DNA of 64,000 nt from Halobacteriovorax sp. DA5 (GCF_002903145.1 NZ_PPDJ01000004.1:1-64000), one strand, 5' to 3'. Shown: positions 8,902 through 18,413, counted from the stretch's first letter. Numbers and translations are program-made. Notes: generated by a model from the sequence alone, not told the origin.

Positions 8902-10606
8902 AAATTCCTCCTTCTTGTTTTTGTGTAAAATCGATAACACTTGACTCTTCTCTTAAGCCTTCACTTTCACAGATTAAACTTAAGTGATCACATTGAACCG
9001 CTGTCGTGTACCTGTGTGTCGACATAATGAGCGTGCGACCTTCAAAAATATTCATAGCATTGAGCTGATTCAAAATTTCTCTTTCAAGCACGACATCAAC
9101 TGATGAGAAAGGGTCGTCCCAAATAATAAACTCACTTTCAAAAAGTAATGACTTAATCAAAGAGACTCGCTTGATTTGTCCACCTGATAATCTCTTTCCG
9201 TTTTCTCCAACAACAAGGTTAAACAAACTCTTGCGATCTGAAGCTAAGTAATCGAGTCCAAAGATCTTCAGTAGATCATAAGCTTTCGCTAGTTGTTCTT
9301 CATTGAAGTCTCTACCCAGGGATAAGTTTTCTAGAATTGTTCCATTATAAAGATACGGATCTTGAGCGACATAACTCGTACTTCTTTCTTGGATCTTTAA
9401 AACCTCAGAAATTTTAACGAGTAACTCAGACTTTCCACATCCAGTTTTTCCGACAATTGCATTCTTTGTATTTTTCCAAATTTTTAAATTGATATCGTTG
9501 TCCCAAAATGGAAGCTGTAATTCAAAAGACTCTTCTTTTTCTTTAAAAGAGAATTCTCTTTTAAGCATTGCCTCAAGTTCACTCTCTTTATCAAGTACAG
9601 CAACAAGCTCTCTTACTCTTGCCCACGCTCCAGCAGAGCGAGTGAAGACAACTCCAATCCAAGCAAGGAACATAATTGGTTCTAAAAATAGATAAACAAA
9701 ACCAGAGAATAAAATCAGTGAAGATGCACCAAGCTGTTGCGTAAAAATGATATAGGCACCCCAAATTAATGAAAGACCAACTCCAGTTGGCATAAGTGGA
9801 ATAGAAATGCCAACACGCTTACCTGCCTCATAAAAATTCTCAAGCTCTTCCATTGACTTCTTAGCAAAGAGATCAATAAAAGCTTTTTCCGCATGGAAGT
9901 TTTTAATTGTCTTTTTACCTGCGTAAGTTTCAATAATGATATTTTGAACATCACCCTGAAGGTCTTGTGTTTGGCGATAGAATTTACGGTTCGTTGAAAC
10001 AATTGCACTGAAGAGAACAAACGCCACAAGCATCGGTAGTAGCGCAATAAACAGCTCTTTATTGAAACTTAATAGCTTTGGAACAAGGATCGAAAGAGCA
10101 ATGATGATATTAGCAATTTGTAAAAGAGCGAAACCAATTAATGCTCTTACGTGCTCAAGATCTCCACCAATAATTTGAAAGATTTGACCTTTCGGGTATT
10201 CTTTATAACGAGAAGGACTCACTTTTTCTAATTTCTTCATGAGATCAAAGCGTAAGATCTTTTGTAAGACACGGGCCGGATAGAAAAAGAGAAGTCGTGA
10301 AGAAGTTCTAAAAACAATAATTCCTAAGGCCAATAAGAAGAGATGTCCCACTGGAATAGAAATTCCTTTTGAAATTTTCTCTGCTAAATCTTTTGCAATA
10401 AAAGGAAGTTCACTTTGAATCTTGTGAGTTAGATAGAGACAAATGAATGCCCCAATATAGTAGTACCAGTAGTGAACAAACTGCGTCATTACCAGCGATG
10501 TTAACTTTTTATTAAGATAGTCTTTCATTCCAGCAAGTCTACTTGAAATCCAATCATCAGTCACGTTTCTGTTTAAAGGAAGGCCTAGTGAAATGTGAAA
10601 AAACAT
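8873..10606 (-). CDS. ABC exporter half-transporter, subunit with degenerate Walker B
   Basis: A 577-residue membrane-ATPase half-transporter. It has hydrophobic segments from ~45 to 320, Walker A VGKTGCGKSE, Q-loop YVAQDPYLYN, a canonical LSGGQ signature, Walker B FIIWDDPFSSVD with Asp in place of the catalytic Glu, and H-loop STHRYTT. It is the complement of its partner: its good signature would complete the partner's intact ATP site, and its own site is the degenerate one. The ATG at 10606 has a weak ribosome site; Met27 (10528) is an alternative, though no better. It is the first gene of the pair and lies divergent from the histidine kinase gene. Confidence 0.86.
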   Translation of the reverse strand: MFFHISLGLPLNRNVTDDWISSRLAGMKDYLNKKLTSLVMTQFVHYWYYYIGAFICLYLTHKIQSELPFIAKDLAEKISKGISIPVGHLFLLALGIIVFRTSSRLLFFYPARVLQKILRFDLMKKLEKVSPSRYKEYPKGQIFQIIGGDLEHVRALIGFALLQIANIIIALSILVPKLLSFNKELFIALLPMLVAFVLFSAIVSTNRKFYRQTQDLQGDVQNIIIETYAGKKTIKNFHAEKAFIDLFAKKSMEELENFYEAGKRVGISIPLMPTGVGLSLIWGAYIIFTQQLGASSLILFSGFVYLFLEPIMFLAWIGVVFTRSAGAWARVRELVAVLDKESELEAMLKREFSFKEKEESFELQLPFWDNDINLKIWKNTKNAIVGKTGCGKSELLVKISEVLKIQERSTSYVAQDPYLYNGTILENLSLGRDFNEEQLAKAYDLLKIFGLDYLASDRKSLFNLVVGENGKRLSGGQIKRVSLIKSLLFESEFIIWDDPFSSVDVVLEREILNQLNAMNIFEGRTLIMSTHRYTTAVQCDHLSLICESEGLREESSVIDFTQKQEGGIYEHFRKQLI

Positions 10607-10732
10607 TCTTAATTTAAGTTAAATTTACCTTCTCAAACTTGGTTATGAGAATAAAGCTAGCTAAAATCCTACAAAATTAATTGGTTTCATAAAATACGAA
10701 GTTTTAAGAAAAACGTTTTTTAAGGAAAGAAA

Positions 10733-11611
10733 GTGATCTATCTCGTAAGTCTGCTGATGATATTAATTCTCTGTTCTATTATGGTTATTACTCATCAGGC
10801 CATTAAGATTAAACAGCTTGAAGTTGAAGGTCGCGACCTTTCGCGAAGGCTCGAAGAAAAACAACATTTACTCTCCGTTTTATTTCACGATCTATCGAAC
10901 TCAACAACTCTCCTTTCACTACTAAGCGACTCTTCCCTACTTGCCATGAAAGACAAAGACGGAATCTTGCAAAACCTAGGACGTGTCAGCGGAGTTATCG
11001 AAAATATGGCAGAACTGATTCAACATATTCGAAAAATACAATCCATTGAGTCAGGCAAATCAAATATAAAGTTAGAGCCTGTTCCATTAAAAGAATCTAT
11101 TGAAAATTCAATTCAGCTTATCCGAAAAAGATTAGAAAAAAAGAGTCAACATATCCGTGTTGAATTTGATGACCACAGTATCCAGGCCATGGCAGAGCCT
11201 TCGTCACTATGCCACAGCGTCTTTAGTAACCTTCTAACTAATGCATCAAAGTTTTCACCAGAAGGATCTGAAGTTGTTGTCAGGGTAACTCATCAAAACT
11301 CAGTGATCCGTGTGGATATAACAGATCAAGGAATAGGAATCCCAGAGTCAATGATAAAAAGCCTCTTCTCATTCACTAATGAAACTCACCGCGAAGGAAC
11401 TCATGGCGAAGAAGGATCAGGTTTTGGCCTTCCAGTTGTAAAAAAATATATGAAATTCTACGGAGGAAATATTAAGGCCTTTAATAATATTGATGGTATT
11501 GGATCAACATTTACAATGACATTCGTTAACGCATCAAAGAGCAATCAGGATACAGTTGAAAAAACAGAGTCTAAACCAAAGAGAAGGCCTTTAAGAGAAG
11601 CGAATCAATAA
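10733..11611 (+). CDS. membrane-anchored sensor histidine kinase, orphan
   Basis: A 292-residue kinase with one N-terminal membrane helix (2-24), a short coiled linker, a HisKA-type H-box (LFHDLSN, phospho-His), N-box SNLLTNASKFSPEGSE, G1 DQGIGIP and G2 GSGFGLPVVKKY. The C-terminal tail is basic (KPKRRPLREANQ). It has no periplasmic sensing domain, so it may sense through partners or the membrane. The start is GTG after AAGGAAAG. No response regulator is adjacent. Confidence 0.88.
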   Translation: MIYLVSLLMILILCSIMVITHQAIKIKQLEVEGRDLSRRLEEKQHLLSVLFHDLSNSTTLLSLLSDSSLLAMKDKDGILQNLGRVSGVIENMAELIQHIRKIQSIESGKSNIKLEPVPLKESIENSIQLIRKRLEKKSQHIRVEFDDHSIQAMAEPSSLCHSVFSNLLTNASKFSPEGSEVVVRVTHQNSVIRVDITDQGIGIPESMIKSLFSFTNETHREGTHGEEGSGFGLPVVKKYMKFYGGNIKAFNNIDGIGSTFTMTFVNASKSNQDTVEKTESKPKRRPLREANQ

Positions 11612-11623
11612 ATAGATTGAGAA

Positions 11624-11758
11624 AAAGATGGTAGGACTATGCAGATTCGAACTTTACAACCTGCGATCAAAAGATGCCCAAAGGCATGTTTTGGCGCTGA
11701 GTTGATATCGGTATCAGCAAACTAAATCATCAAGCAATGTAATTGAAAGTATCAAAGA

Positions 11759-11783
<25 letters not shown>
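11624..11783. repeat. 30-bp direct repeat of the tRNA-Val 3' end
   Basis: Positions 11624-11653 and 11754-11783 are identical over 30 bp. The right copy is the T-arm half and 3' acceptor/CCA end of tRNA-Val plus five flanking bases. The left copy stands alone 130 bp away, on the 3' side of the tRNA. The stretch between them (11654-11753) holds no ORF but contains a 26-nt hairpin at 11668-11693. Duplication of a tRNA 3' end is the form of an attachment-site scar, but no integrase is present. Confidence 0.85.
11668..11693. repeat. CAAAA...TTTTG hairpin, copy 1 (tRNA-Val trailer)
   Basis: A 26-nt inverted repeat: CAAAA, G, ATGCC, loop CAAA, GGCAT, G, TTTTG. It has the same 5-1-5-4-5-1-5 layout, the same G-G mismatch and the same loop as the copies after tRNA-Arg, but a different upper stem (ATGCC rather than TGCCC) that still pairs perfectly. 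Confidence 0.7.
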
Positions 11784-11835
<52 letters not shown>

Positions 11836-11961
11836 ACAAGTGTCTTAAAGTAGAAAAATAATATTCTAATTCACCAAACTCGTCAAAAGATAAAATTGAC
11901 GCACAAACCTAAGCAACATCGTTGCAATTTTGCTAGTATAACTAAAAATCATGGAGGAATA

Positions 11962-12249
11962 ATGAAAAATATTATTATGATATTAATTCTATCTAGTTGT
12001 GCTGTTTCAAAAACAAAACTAACTCCAGCTGGAGAGAAAGTAAAAGTAACATATCAAAAGCCACGTCATAAAAGCTGTAAGCCTTTTACAAATGTCGTTG
12101 GTGAAAATGAAAATGGTATCAAGGATCTTGCTGTTAACCATGCCGTCAACTTAGTTGCTGATGAGGGTGGAGACACTATCTGGATCAAAGAATCTGTAAA
12201 CGAAGGAAACACTTGGAAAGTTTACGGACTTGGTTACCACTGCAAATAA
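11962..12249 (+). CDS. small lipoprotein, DUF4156-like
   Basis: A 95-residue lipoprotein. MKNIIMILILSSC is a short signal with lipobox LSSC (Cys13). The mature part has LTPAGEKVKVTY, a central Cys, and an NHAVNLVADEGGDTIWI segment ending in ...GYHCK. This matches the pattern of the DUF4156/YjeI family of envelope lipoproteins. The start is fixed by GGAGGAATA before ATG 11962; the in-frame extension to 11896 lacks a ribosome site. It lies 15 bp upstream of ilvE, possibly cotranscribed. Function unknown. Confidence 0.8.
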   Translation: MKNIIMILILSSCAVSKTKLTPAGEKVKVTYQKPRHKSCKPFTNVVGENENGIKDLAVNHAVNLVADEGGDTIWIKESVNEGNTWKVYGLGYHCK

Positions 12250-12264
12250 GAGTAAGGAATTCGA

Positions 12265-13317
12265 ATGATTATTTTAGATAGCGCAAAGAAAGCAATTGAG
12301 AATTTTTCAATGCCTGATCACGTGGGATTTGGAAAGGTCCTACTACCGATTATGGCGACTTGTGAGTATAAACGTGGAGAATGGGGAGAGCTTGAGATCA
12401 AGCCTTATGGTAAATTAGAACTCGATCCAACTTGTAAAGTTCTTCACTATGGACAAGAAATTTTTGAAGGAATGAAGGCCTATAACTTTAAAGGCAATGG
12501 CCCAAACCTTTTTAGGCCACTAGAAAACTTCAAACGCTTTAATCACTCAGCAAGACGTATGGCCATGCCAGAAGTACCAAAAGATATCTTTACTGCAGCT
12601 GTAAATACAGTCACAAAGATGGGTGAAAACTATATTCCGAAACGTGGTGGTGAATCTCTTTATATTAGGCCATTCATGATTGCCACAGAAAACAATCTAG
12701 GAATTAAGCCAAGTGAAGAATTTCTTTTCATGGTAATCGCCTCACCTGTTGAGTCTTACTTTTCAGGAGGAAGCTATAAGCTTTTAATTGAAAGAAATAT
12801 GATTCGTGCGTGCCAGGGAGGAATGGGAACGGCAAAGACTGGTGGTAACTACGCCGGTGCTCTTAACGCAGGTGTAAGAACTTTAAAACTTGGACTACAC
12901 CAAACACTATGGTTATCAGCAACTGATCGTAAATCGATTGAAGAATTAAGTGGAATGAATTTCTTTGCTGTAATTGATGGTGAAATTCACACTCCAGAAT
13001 TGACTGAGACAATCCTAGATGGAATTACTCGTCGTTCACTCATCGATATTGCACGTCACAAGGGTTACAAAGTTGTCGAGAGAAAGATTAGCATTGATGA
13101 ATTAATTGAAGATATTAAGTCTAAGAAATGTACTGAGTGCTTCTCTTGCGGAACGGCCGCAATCATCACCCCAATCTGCTCTTTACATGAAGAGTCTGGT
13201 GAATTTTATAATATTCAAGAAGAGTTTGGACCAGTGTCAAAAGAGCTTCGTGAAACACTTCTAGGTATCCAAGAAAAAACAATTGAAGACCCATTTAACT
13301 GGGTAGTTGATCTATAA
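12265..13317 (+). CDS. ilvE: branched-chain amino acid aminotransferase
   Basis: A class IV PLP aminotransferase of 350 residues that transaminates Val, Leu and Ile with 2-oxoglutarate. The PLP lysine is K191 in MGTAKTGGNYAGA. HYGQEIFEGMKAY and RPFMIATE are typical of the BCAT2 subgroup, and the cysteines in TECFSCGTAA match the conserved CXXC redox switch of that subgroup. The start follows TAAGGAATTCGA. It is followed by a strong bidirectional terminator. Confidence 0.92.
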   Translation: MIILDSAKKAIENFSMPDHVGFGKVLLPIMATCEYKRGEWGELEIKPYGKLELDPTCKVLHYGQEIFEGMKAYNFKGNGPNLFRPLENFKRFNHSARRMAMPEVPKDIFTAAVNTVTKMGENYIPKRGGESLYIRPFMIATENNLGIKPSEEFLFMVIASPVESYFSGGSYKLLIERNMIRACQGGMGTAKTGGNYAGALNAGVRTLKLGLHQTLWLSATDRKSIEELSGMNFFAVIDGEIHTPELTETILDGITRRSLIDIARHKGYKVVERKISIDELIEDIKSKKCTECFSCGTAAIITPICSLHEESGEFYNIQEEFGPVSKELRETLLGIQEKTIEDPFNWVVDL

Positions 13318-13345
13318 AAAAGGGCCTCAGATGAGGCCCTTTGTA
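13316..13345. terminator. bidirectional terminator between ilvE and the antiporter gene
   Basis: An 8-bp stem AGGGCCTC / GAGGCCCT (13321-13328 with 13333-13340) is flanked by A5 on the left and TTGTATTT on the right. It serves both convergent genes. Confidence 0.85.
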
Positions 13346-13348
13346 TTT

Positions 13349-14668
13349 CTACTTCGCTAAATTTGGAAGAATTTGAAACATAACCATTGCAAGGATTGTT
13401 GGGAAAAGTGCTCCAAGAAGAAGCTTACCTGGGTTAATCCCATCTTTTCCAAAAGTACCTTTAAGGATACCAAAACCAGCTGGGTTTGGAGCGTTAGCAA
13501 TAACAGTTAAACCACCACCGGCAACAGCACCTGCAACTAGGTTATACTTTGCAGAATCAGTTAGATCAACAAGTGTTCCTAGATATGTAAGAGCAGCGTT
13601 ATCAGTAATAGCAGTAAGTGAAGTTGCACCTACGAAAAGAACAAAGTCACCAAGTTTAGATAGAATTGGTTGTAGCCACCAACCTTGTTGTCCACCAAGT
13701 GTAACAAGACCAGCTAAGAAGAAACCTACAAGAAGTGATTCTTTTAACTTTATTTCGTCTTGGTACTCTTTTGTAACAGTTGTGAAACCTAGGAAGAATA
13801 GGAATAAACCTAGGAAGAAAACCATATGGTGAGCAGAGAAAACAACTAATCCCATGAAGATGATATGAATTAAAGTCATCCACCAAGTTGGTGCCATCCA
13901 ATTCTCATGCTTTTGTTTAATTTCAAGTTTGCCTTGTAGTTCATCTTTAAACATGAAAGCAATTATAAGAGTTCCAATAATGATCGAAATTGTTGCTTTG
14001 TAACCAAAGTTTGTAATCATGTGAACAAATCCCCAGTGCCATTTTGAAGCAACCATTAGAACAGGAGGTGCAGCAAAGTGAGAAAGTGTTCCACCAATTG
14101 AAACGTTTACAAAAAGTAGACCAATCGTTGCATACTTAAATTTTAAACTCATTTTCTCGTCTGAGAAGAAGTAGTCTAAAAGGATAAGAGCTGTAACTGT
14201 CATTGCAGCAGGTTCAGTAATGAAAGATCCTAGAATCGGCCCGATAATAAGAGCTGAAACGTAGAATGCCATTTTACCAGGCATTGGGATAAGTTTTGCA
14301 ATCATCCCAATGATTTTTTCTGCAAGCATAATAATTGGTCTCGTCCCCGCCATACACATAATAACGAATACGAATGCGGCCTCTGTGTAGTTAACATCTT
14401 TTTCAAGATATTTAAGTGCTCCACCAACAACTTGGTGTGCGCTATCATAAACTGCAAATCCTTGCGTAGCACTATAGTACACAATAAATGCAGCTGCCCA
14501 CATTCCGAATACCGCTTCTACTTCACCTAAGAAGTGAAGAAGGTTCTCCATCATTGATCCTTCTGGATACTTGTGAGCTAAATGTTGAATTTTAGAAACT
14601 AAGAATGTGTGCAAAATTGCACATGCAAATAGAATCGTCCCTACGAGCTGTAGATTTGTTGGATTCAT
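13349..14668 (-). CDS. putative Na+/H+ antiporter
   Basis: A 439-residue polytopic inner-membrane protein with about 11-12 hydrophobic segments. Conserved-looking features include FITEPAAMTVTALILLDYFF, GGTLSHFAAPPVLMVA and ITDNAALTYLG, the last resembling acidic-Asn transport motifs of ion-antiporter families. It matches the Pfam group named putative Na+/H+ antiporter (PF07399, from memory). It is a single-gene unit convergent with ilvE and sharing its terminator. Ion specificity is not shown by the sequence. Confidence 0.7.
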   Translation of the reverse strand: MNPTNLQLVGTILFACAILHTFLVSKIQHLAHKYPEGSMMENLLHFLGEVEAVFGMWAAAFIVYYSATQGFAVYDSAHQVVGGALKYLEKDVNYTEAAFVFVIMCMAGTRPIIMLAEKIIGMIAKLIPMPGKMAFYVSALIIGPILGSFITEPAAMTVTALILLDYFFSDEKMSLKFKYATIGLLFVNVSIGGTLSHFAAPPVLMVASKWHWGFVHMITNFGYKATISIIIGTLIIAFMFKDELQGKLEIKQKHENWMAPTWWMTLIHIIFMGLVVFSAHHMVFFLGLFLFFLGFTTVTKEYQDEIKLKESLLVGFFLAGLVTLGGQQGWWLQPILSKLGDFVLFVGATSLTAITDNAALTYLGTLVDLTDSAKYNLVAGAVAGGGLTVIANAPNPAGFGILKGTFGKDGINPGKLLLGALFPTILAMVMFQILPNLAK

Positions 14669-14803
14669 GAAACTTCCTTTGTAAATGTGATCTACCTTAT
14701 TTTATTCCTGTCGGCAAAGGTGCGCAAGTACTGAAATTTTAAGACACTTAAAATAATTTACCATTTTCGTAAACTTTTTCTAAACTGCCACCGATAAGAA
14801 TTT

Positions 14804-16264
14804 GTGTTTTTATATAGATTTGCTATCTCTATTCTCACTTTCTCTGTCGTAGTCAATGCTTTGGCCATAGAGCCTAGTTTTTTTAAGGAAGAGATAGAAG
14901 TTAATGGTAAGCAAATCAAGGCCAAGGATCTTGTCAAAGATATCGTAAGAATTTCAAAATCAAAGTCACCTAAATATATTCCAGTTAGGCATGAAGATGC
15001 TGTTTCTGACGATATTCCGAGGCATAACAGTGGGGCCTCAGAGTTGTGTATCGAGTGTAGAGATATCGCCGAGCTCGCTTCTAATATTTCAGATATCGTG
15101 GCCAAGGCCAATGAAAATTCTCAAGAACCGAGTATTAAGGTCAAACAAAAAGCACTAAAACTTAAGGCCATCGCAACTTATATCGAAACTGTTGATAAGG
15201 TTGGAGAAATTAGCTGTCTTAAAAGTGATTTTGACAGCGGAAAAGAGCGCTATAACACAAGAGATTTTGATGACTTCGAACTAGTTTTTACTTCAGATAT
15301 TGCTCTTAGTGAATTCTCTTCCCTATCAATTGCTCCTCGTTCAGGAACACTAACTAGAATAACTTGGTTTCGATCTCAAGACGAAGTTGGCGAAGATATT
15401 TTTATCAAAGTAGTCTTTATAAAAGATCAAGAACCATACTTTCAAATCTACTACCCTCATGACACTTTTGTTGATCCAACAAAGCCTACAGATGTTGAAA
15501 GAAATATTCCTGAAGGTGTAACTCTTGAGACAAATTATGATTCTGAAATGAGTCTAGTTAAGGATCAAGAATACGATACCTTCATTGGAAAAGTTAAGAT
15601 TAATAAAGCACTGCTACTTGAGCAGAGTTATTATGTTCCTACTTCATTAACATTAATTGAGATGGAGACAGAGAGTAAGCTTGGAGAAGAAACTAAACTT
15701 ACAAGCAAGGTCGAGATTAATGACCAAAAGCAAAGAATAAACGTTAACCTCAACAGTAAGCTAACTGAAGACACAACACTAAACGGTGAAATTAATATCA
15801 AGCCAAACAAGCAGCAATTAAACCTTAATCTTTCTAATCGCTACAGTGATGATATTACAATTGATGGCAATGCCGATATCTCATCAGATAGCCAACAAAT
15901 CAACCTAGACTTAAAACATCAAGGGAAGTCGACAGCAAGGGCCTTGGCCAAAGCTGACGGCTACTTTCTAGCAGGAGTAACTGTTGCTTCTCCAGAGTTT
16001 AGAAATTTTGATATTGAAACTGATATGAGTTACGACACTAATCAGACGGCAACGATTGCAAATGATTTCAGATTCCAAGGAAAAACGATAATTAAAACTG
16101 GAACTGTTATCAATGCTCAAGGTGAAGTTGACTTCAGTGCAAAAAGGTCATTTGGGGTATTTGAGAATGCTACTGTGACTATGGAGTTAAATCACTCAAC
16201 GCAAGACAGAGGTATCGATTACAACCGCACCTCTGCCTATATTTCTTTTGATATGAAATTCTAA
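14804..16264 (+). CDS. exported protein with a beta-rich repeat domain, likely outer-membrane associated
   Basis: A 486-residue protein with signal peptide MFLYRFAISILTFSVVVNALA. The N-terminal half includes a CIEC pair (82-85) and a helical stretch. Residues 295-375 consist of three 27-residue tandem repeats with alternating polar/hydrophobic beta pattern (around QRINVNLN, QQLNLNLS, QQINLDLK). The C-terminus SAYISFDMKF ends in Phe with strand-like alternation, as in outer-membrane barrels. The start is GTG at 14804 with only a weak AAGAA site. I do not recognise the family. Confidence 0.8.
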   Translation: MFLYRFAISILTFSVVVNALAIEPSFFKEEIEVNGKQIKAKDLVKDIVRISKSKSPKYIPVRHEDAVSDDIPRHNSGASELCIECRDIAELASNISDIVAKANENSQEPSIKVKQKALKLKAIATYIETVDKVGEISCLKSDFDSGKERYNTRDFDDFELVFTSDIALSEFSSLSIAPRSGTLTRITWFRSQDEVGEDIFIKVVFIKDQEPYFQIYYPHDTFVDPTKPTDVERNIPEGVTLETNYDSEMSLVKDQEYDTFIGKVKINKALLLEQSYYVPTSLTLIEMETESKLGEETKLTSKVEINDQKQRINVNLNSKLTEDTTLNGEINIKPNKQQLNLNLSNRYSDDITIDGNADISSDSQQINLDLKHQGKSTARALAKADGYFLAGVTVASPEFRNFDIETDMSYDTNQTATIANDFRFQGKTIIKTGTVINAQGEVDFSAKRSFGVFENATVTMELNHSTQDRGIDYNRTSAYISFDMKF

Positions 16265-16273
16265 TTAAATTAA

Positions 16274-16522
16274 TTAGCCATCATTACCAATTGAAGCAAC
16301 TGGACAAGCATCCATTTGCTCTTGGCATAGCTCTTCTTCTTCAGGTGTTGATGGTTGCTTAACAACGTATGCATTTCCATCTTCATCTTCAGCAAAAAAG
16401 TCTGGAGCACCTGTGTAACATACGTTACATGCAATGCATCCTTCGCCGTTATCATCATCTGGATCTGTGCAATACCACTTTCCAGCAACATTTTCTTTAT
16501 GTTTCATTTCTTTATTTGCCAT
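16274..16522 (-). CDS. single-cluster [4Fe-4S] ferredoxin
   Basis: An 82-residue acidic ferredoxin. CIACNVC gives three cluster ligands and CP in MDACPVASI the fourth, the pattern of monocluster ferredoxins. Further Cys in WYC and LCQEQ could form the extra disulfide seen in some family members. The start has AAGGAG upstream. It is convergent with the exported-protein gene and divergent from the phosphohexomutase. The electron partner is unknown. Confidence 0.88.
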   Translation of the reverse strand: MANKEMKHKENVAGKWYCTDPDDDNGEGCIACNVCYTGAPDFFAEDEDGNAYVVKQPSTPEEEELCQEQMDACPVASIGNDG

Positions 16523-16646
16523 GTTAACTCCTTGATTTTATTAACACACAACACAATATTTCATTGATTATATTTTGCCTAAGTCTACTAGATTTGAGAA
16601 TATAGCACAAGATACTCAAATATAAATTTCACAGGAGAATACTGAA

Positions 16647-18413
16647 ATGACAACGAGCCTTGAAAAAGCAGCTCAATGGGCAAATAACTCATACTTTGAT
16701 GAGGAATCACGTCAAGAGATTCAAAAGCTAATTGACGCTGATGATATGAAAGAGATCGAAGAAAGATTTTATAAAGATATCGAATTCGGAACAGGTGGGC
16801 TTCGCTCAATTCTTGGTGCCGGAAATAATCGTATTAATAAATATACAGTTCGCCGTGCAACGCAGGCCCTTGCTGGAGAAGTACTAGATCACAGCTCTAA
16901 AACTGGGATCACAAATCCATCAATTGCTGTAAGCTATGACTCACGTAAATTCTCTTTTGAATTTGCCAAAGAAGTTTGTAGCGTTATGGCGGCCAATGGA
17001 ATTAAGTCTTATATCTATAAAAGACTAAATCCTGTTCCAATGCTTTCATACTCTGTTAGGTACCATAAGTGTCAAGCAGGAGTTATGGTAACAGCTTCTC
17101 ACAACCCTCCAGAATACAATGGTTACAAAGTTTATTGGAATGATGGAGCGCAAGTTACTCCTCCAAACGATAAAAATATTATCAATCGCTACTATGATAT
17201 TACTTCATACGATGCAGTTAAATTCATCGACTTTGACCAAGCAGAAAAAGAAGGTTTTATTAACTGGGTAGGCGAAGATGTAGAGCAAAGCTTCTATAAC
17301 GACATCCTATCAAAAACAGTTAACCCTGAAATGTGTAAAGAATTCGGTAACGATTTAAAGATCGTTTACACGCCTATTCACGGAACAGGATTAATTCCTT
17401 GTACGACAGCTCTGGCACAGCTTGGCTTTACTAATGTTGAAGTTGTTAAAGAGCAAGCACAACCAGACTCAGCTTTTCCAACAGTAAGCTCACCTAACCC
17501 AGAAAATGCTTCGGCAATGAAGATGGCAGTCGATCTTATGAAAGAAACTGGTGCAGATATAGCATTTGGCTCTGATCCAGACACAGATAGACTTGGAGTT
17601 GCATTTGAGCATGAAGGAGAGATTCAGTATATCAACGGAAACCAAATCGGAATCCTAATGCTGTACTACATGCTTCACAATCTTAAAGAAAATGGCACAA
17701 TGCCAGCAAACCCATATTTTGTGAAAACAGTTGTAACAACTCCACTCCAAGAATTAATCGCTGATAAGTACGGAGTAAAGTCTTACTCGACACTAACAGG
17801 ATTTAAGTGGATTTGTGGACTAATGAATAAGATAGAAAAAGAAGATCCATCGGCAAACTTCCTATTTGGAACAGAAGAGTCTTTTGGATATCTTCCGCAT
17901 AATTTTGTTCGCGACAAAGATGGTGTTGCTTCAATTACTTTCATGTCTGAAGTAACTCTATACTTCAAAAAACAGGGGCTAAACCTTATCCAGGCCCTCG
18001 ATAAAATTTACGAAGAATTTGGCTTTAGTGAGGAAACTCTCCTAAATCTTGTTTATCAGGGTAAAGAAGGGTCCGAAAAAATTACACGAATCATGAGTCA
18101 TTTTAGAGACTTAGCTCCTACAAGCTTGTGCGGACAAGAGATTCAAGCTATAGAAGATTATCAAACAGGTATTGTGAAAAACCTTGAGTCTAATGAAGAG
18201 TCGAAACTGGATTATCCAGTAAGTAACGTAATTGGTTACCACTTCAAAAATGGAAACCGCCTCTACCTTCGTCCTTCAGGAACTGAGCCGAAAATTAAGT
18301 TCTATATTATGATTCAAGAAAAAGAAGGAAGTCTAGCTGAGAAAAAAGCAAAGGCAAAAAAAGTTACTGACGAAATCCTGGCATTTATTAACGAAACGGC
18401 CGAAGGACTATAA
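16647..18413 (+). CDS. phosphoglucomutase/phosphomannomutase (alpha-D-phosphohexomutase)
   Basis: A 588-residue phosphohexomutase of the long PgcA-like class. It has active-site Ser151 in TASHNPPEYNGYK, metal loop GSDPDTDRLG, sugar-binding loop GTEESFGY and phosphate-binding RPSGTEPKIKFY. It interconverts 1- and 6-phosphates of glucose and/or mannose. manC, which uses mannose-1-phosphate, lies 1 kb away and makes a joint GDP-mannose route plausible. The start has AGGAGA. queC follows after 23 bp, probably in one operon. Confidence 0.9.
   Translation: MTTSLEKAAQWANNSYFDEESRQEIQKLIDADDMKEIEERFYKDIEFGTGGLRSILGAGNNRINKYTVRRATQALAGEVLDHSSKTGITNPSIAVSYDSRKFSFEFAKEVCSVMAANGIKSYIYKRLNPVPMLSYSVRYHKCQAGVMVTASHNPPEYNGYKVYWNDGAQVTPPNDKNIINRYYDITSYDAVKFIDFDQAEKEGFINWVGEDVEQSFYNDILSKTVNPEMCKEFGNDLKIVYTPIHGTGLIPCTTALAQLGFTNVEVVKEQAQPDSAFPTVSSPNPENASAMKMAVDLMKETGADIAFGSDPDTDRLGVAFEHEGEIQYINGNQIGILMLYYMLHNLKENGTMPANPYFVKTVVTTPLQELIADKYGVKSYSTLTGFKWICGLMNKIEKEDPSANFLFGTEESFGYLPHNFVRDKDGVASITFMSEVTLYFKKQGLNLIQALDKIYEEFGFSEETLLNLVYQGKEGSEKITRIMSHFRDLAPTSLCGQEIQAIEDYQTGIVKNLESNEESKLDYPVSNVIGYHFKNGNRLYLRPSGTEPKIKFYIMIQEKEGSLAEKKAKAKKVTDEILAFINETAEGL

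Noticed and set aside
8902..8940. N-terminal extension of the ABC half-transporter
   Set aside because: The strong AAGGAGGAATTT site fixes the start at 8901. The extension adds a polar peptide without a ribosome site.
14758..15111. 117-codon minus-strand frame
   Set aside because: It is antisense to the 5' part of the exported-protein gene and has no ribosome site. The plus-strand gene has a signal peptide and long conserved-looking frame.
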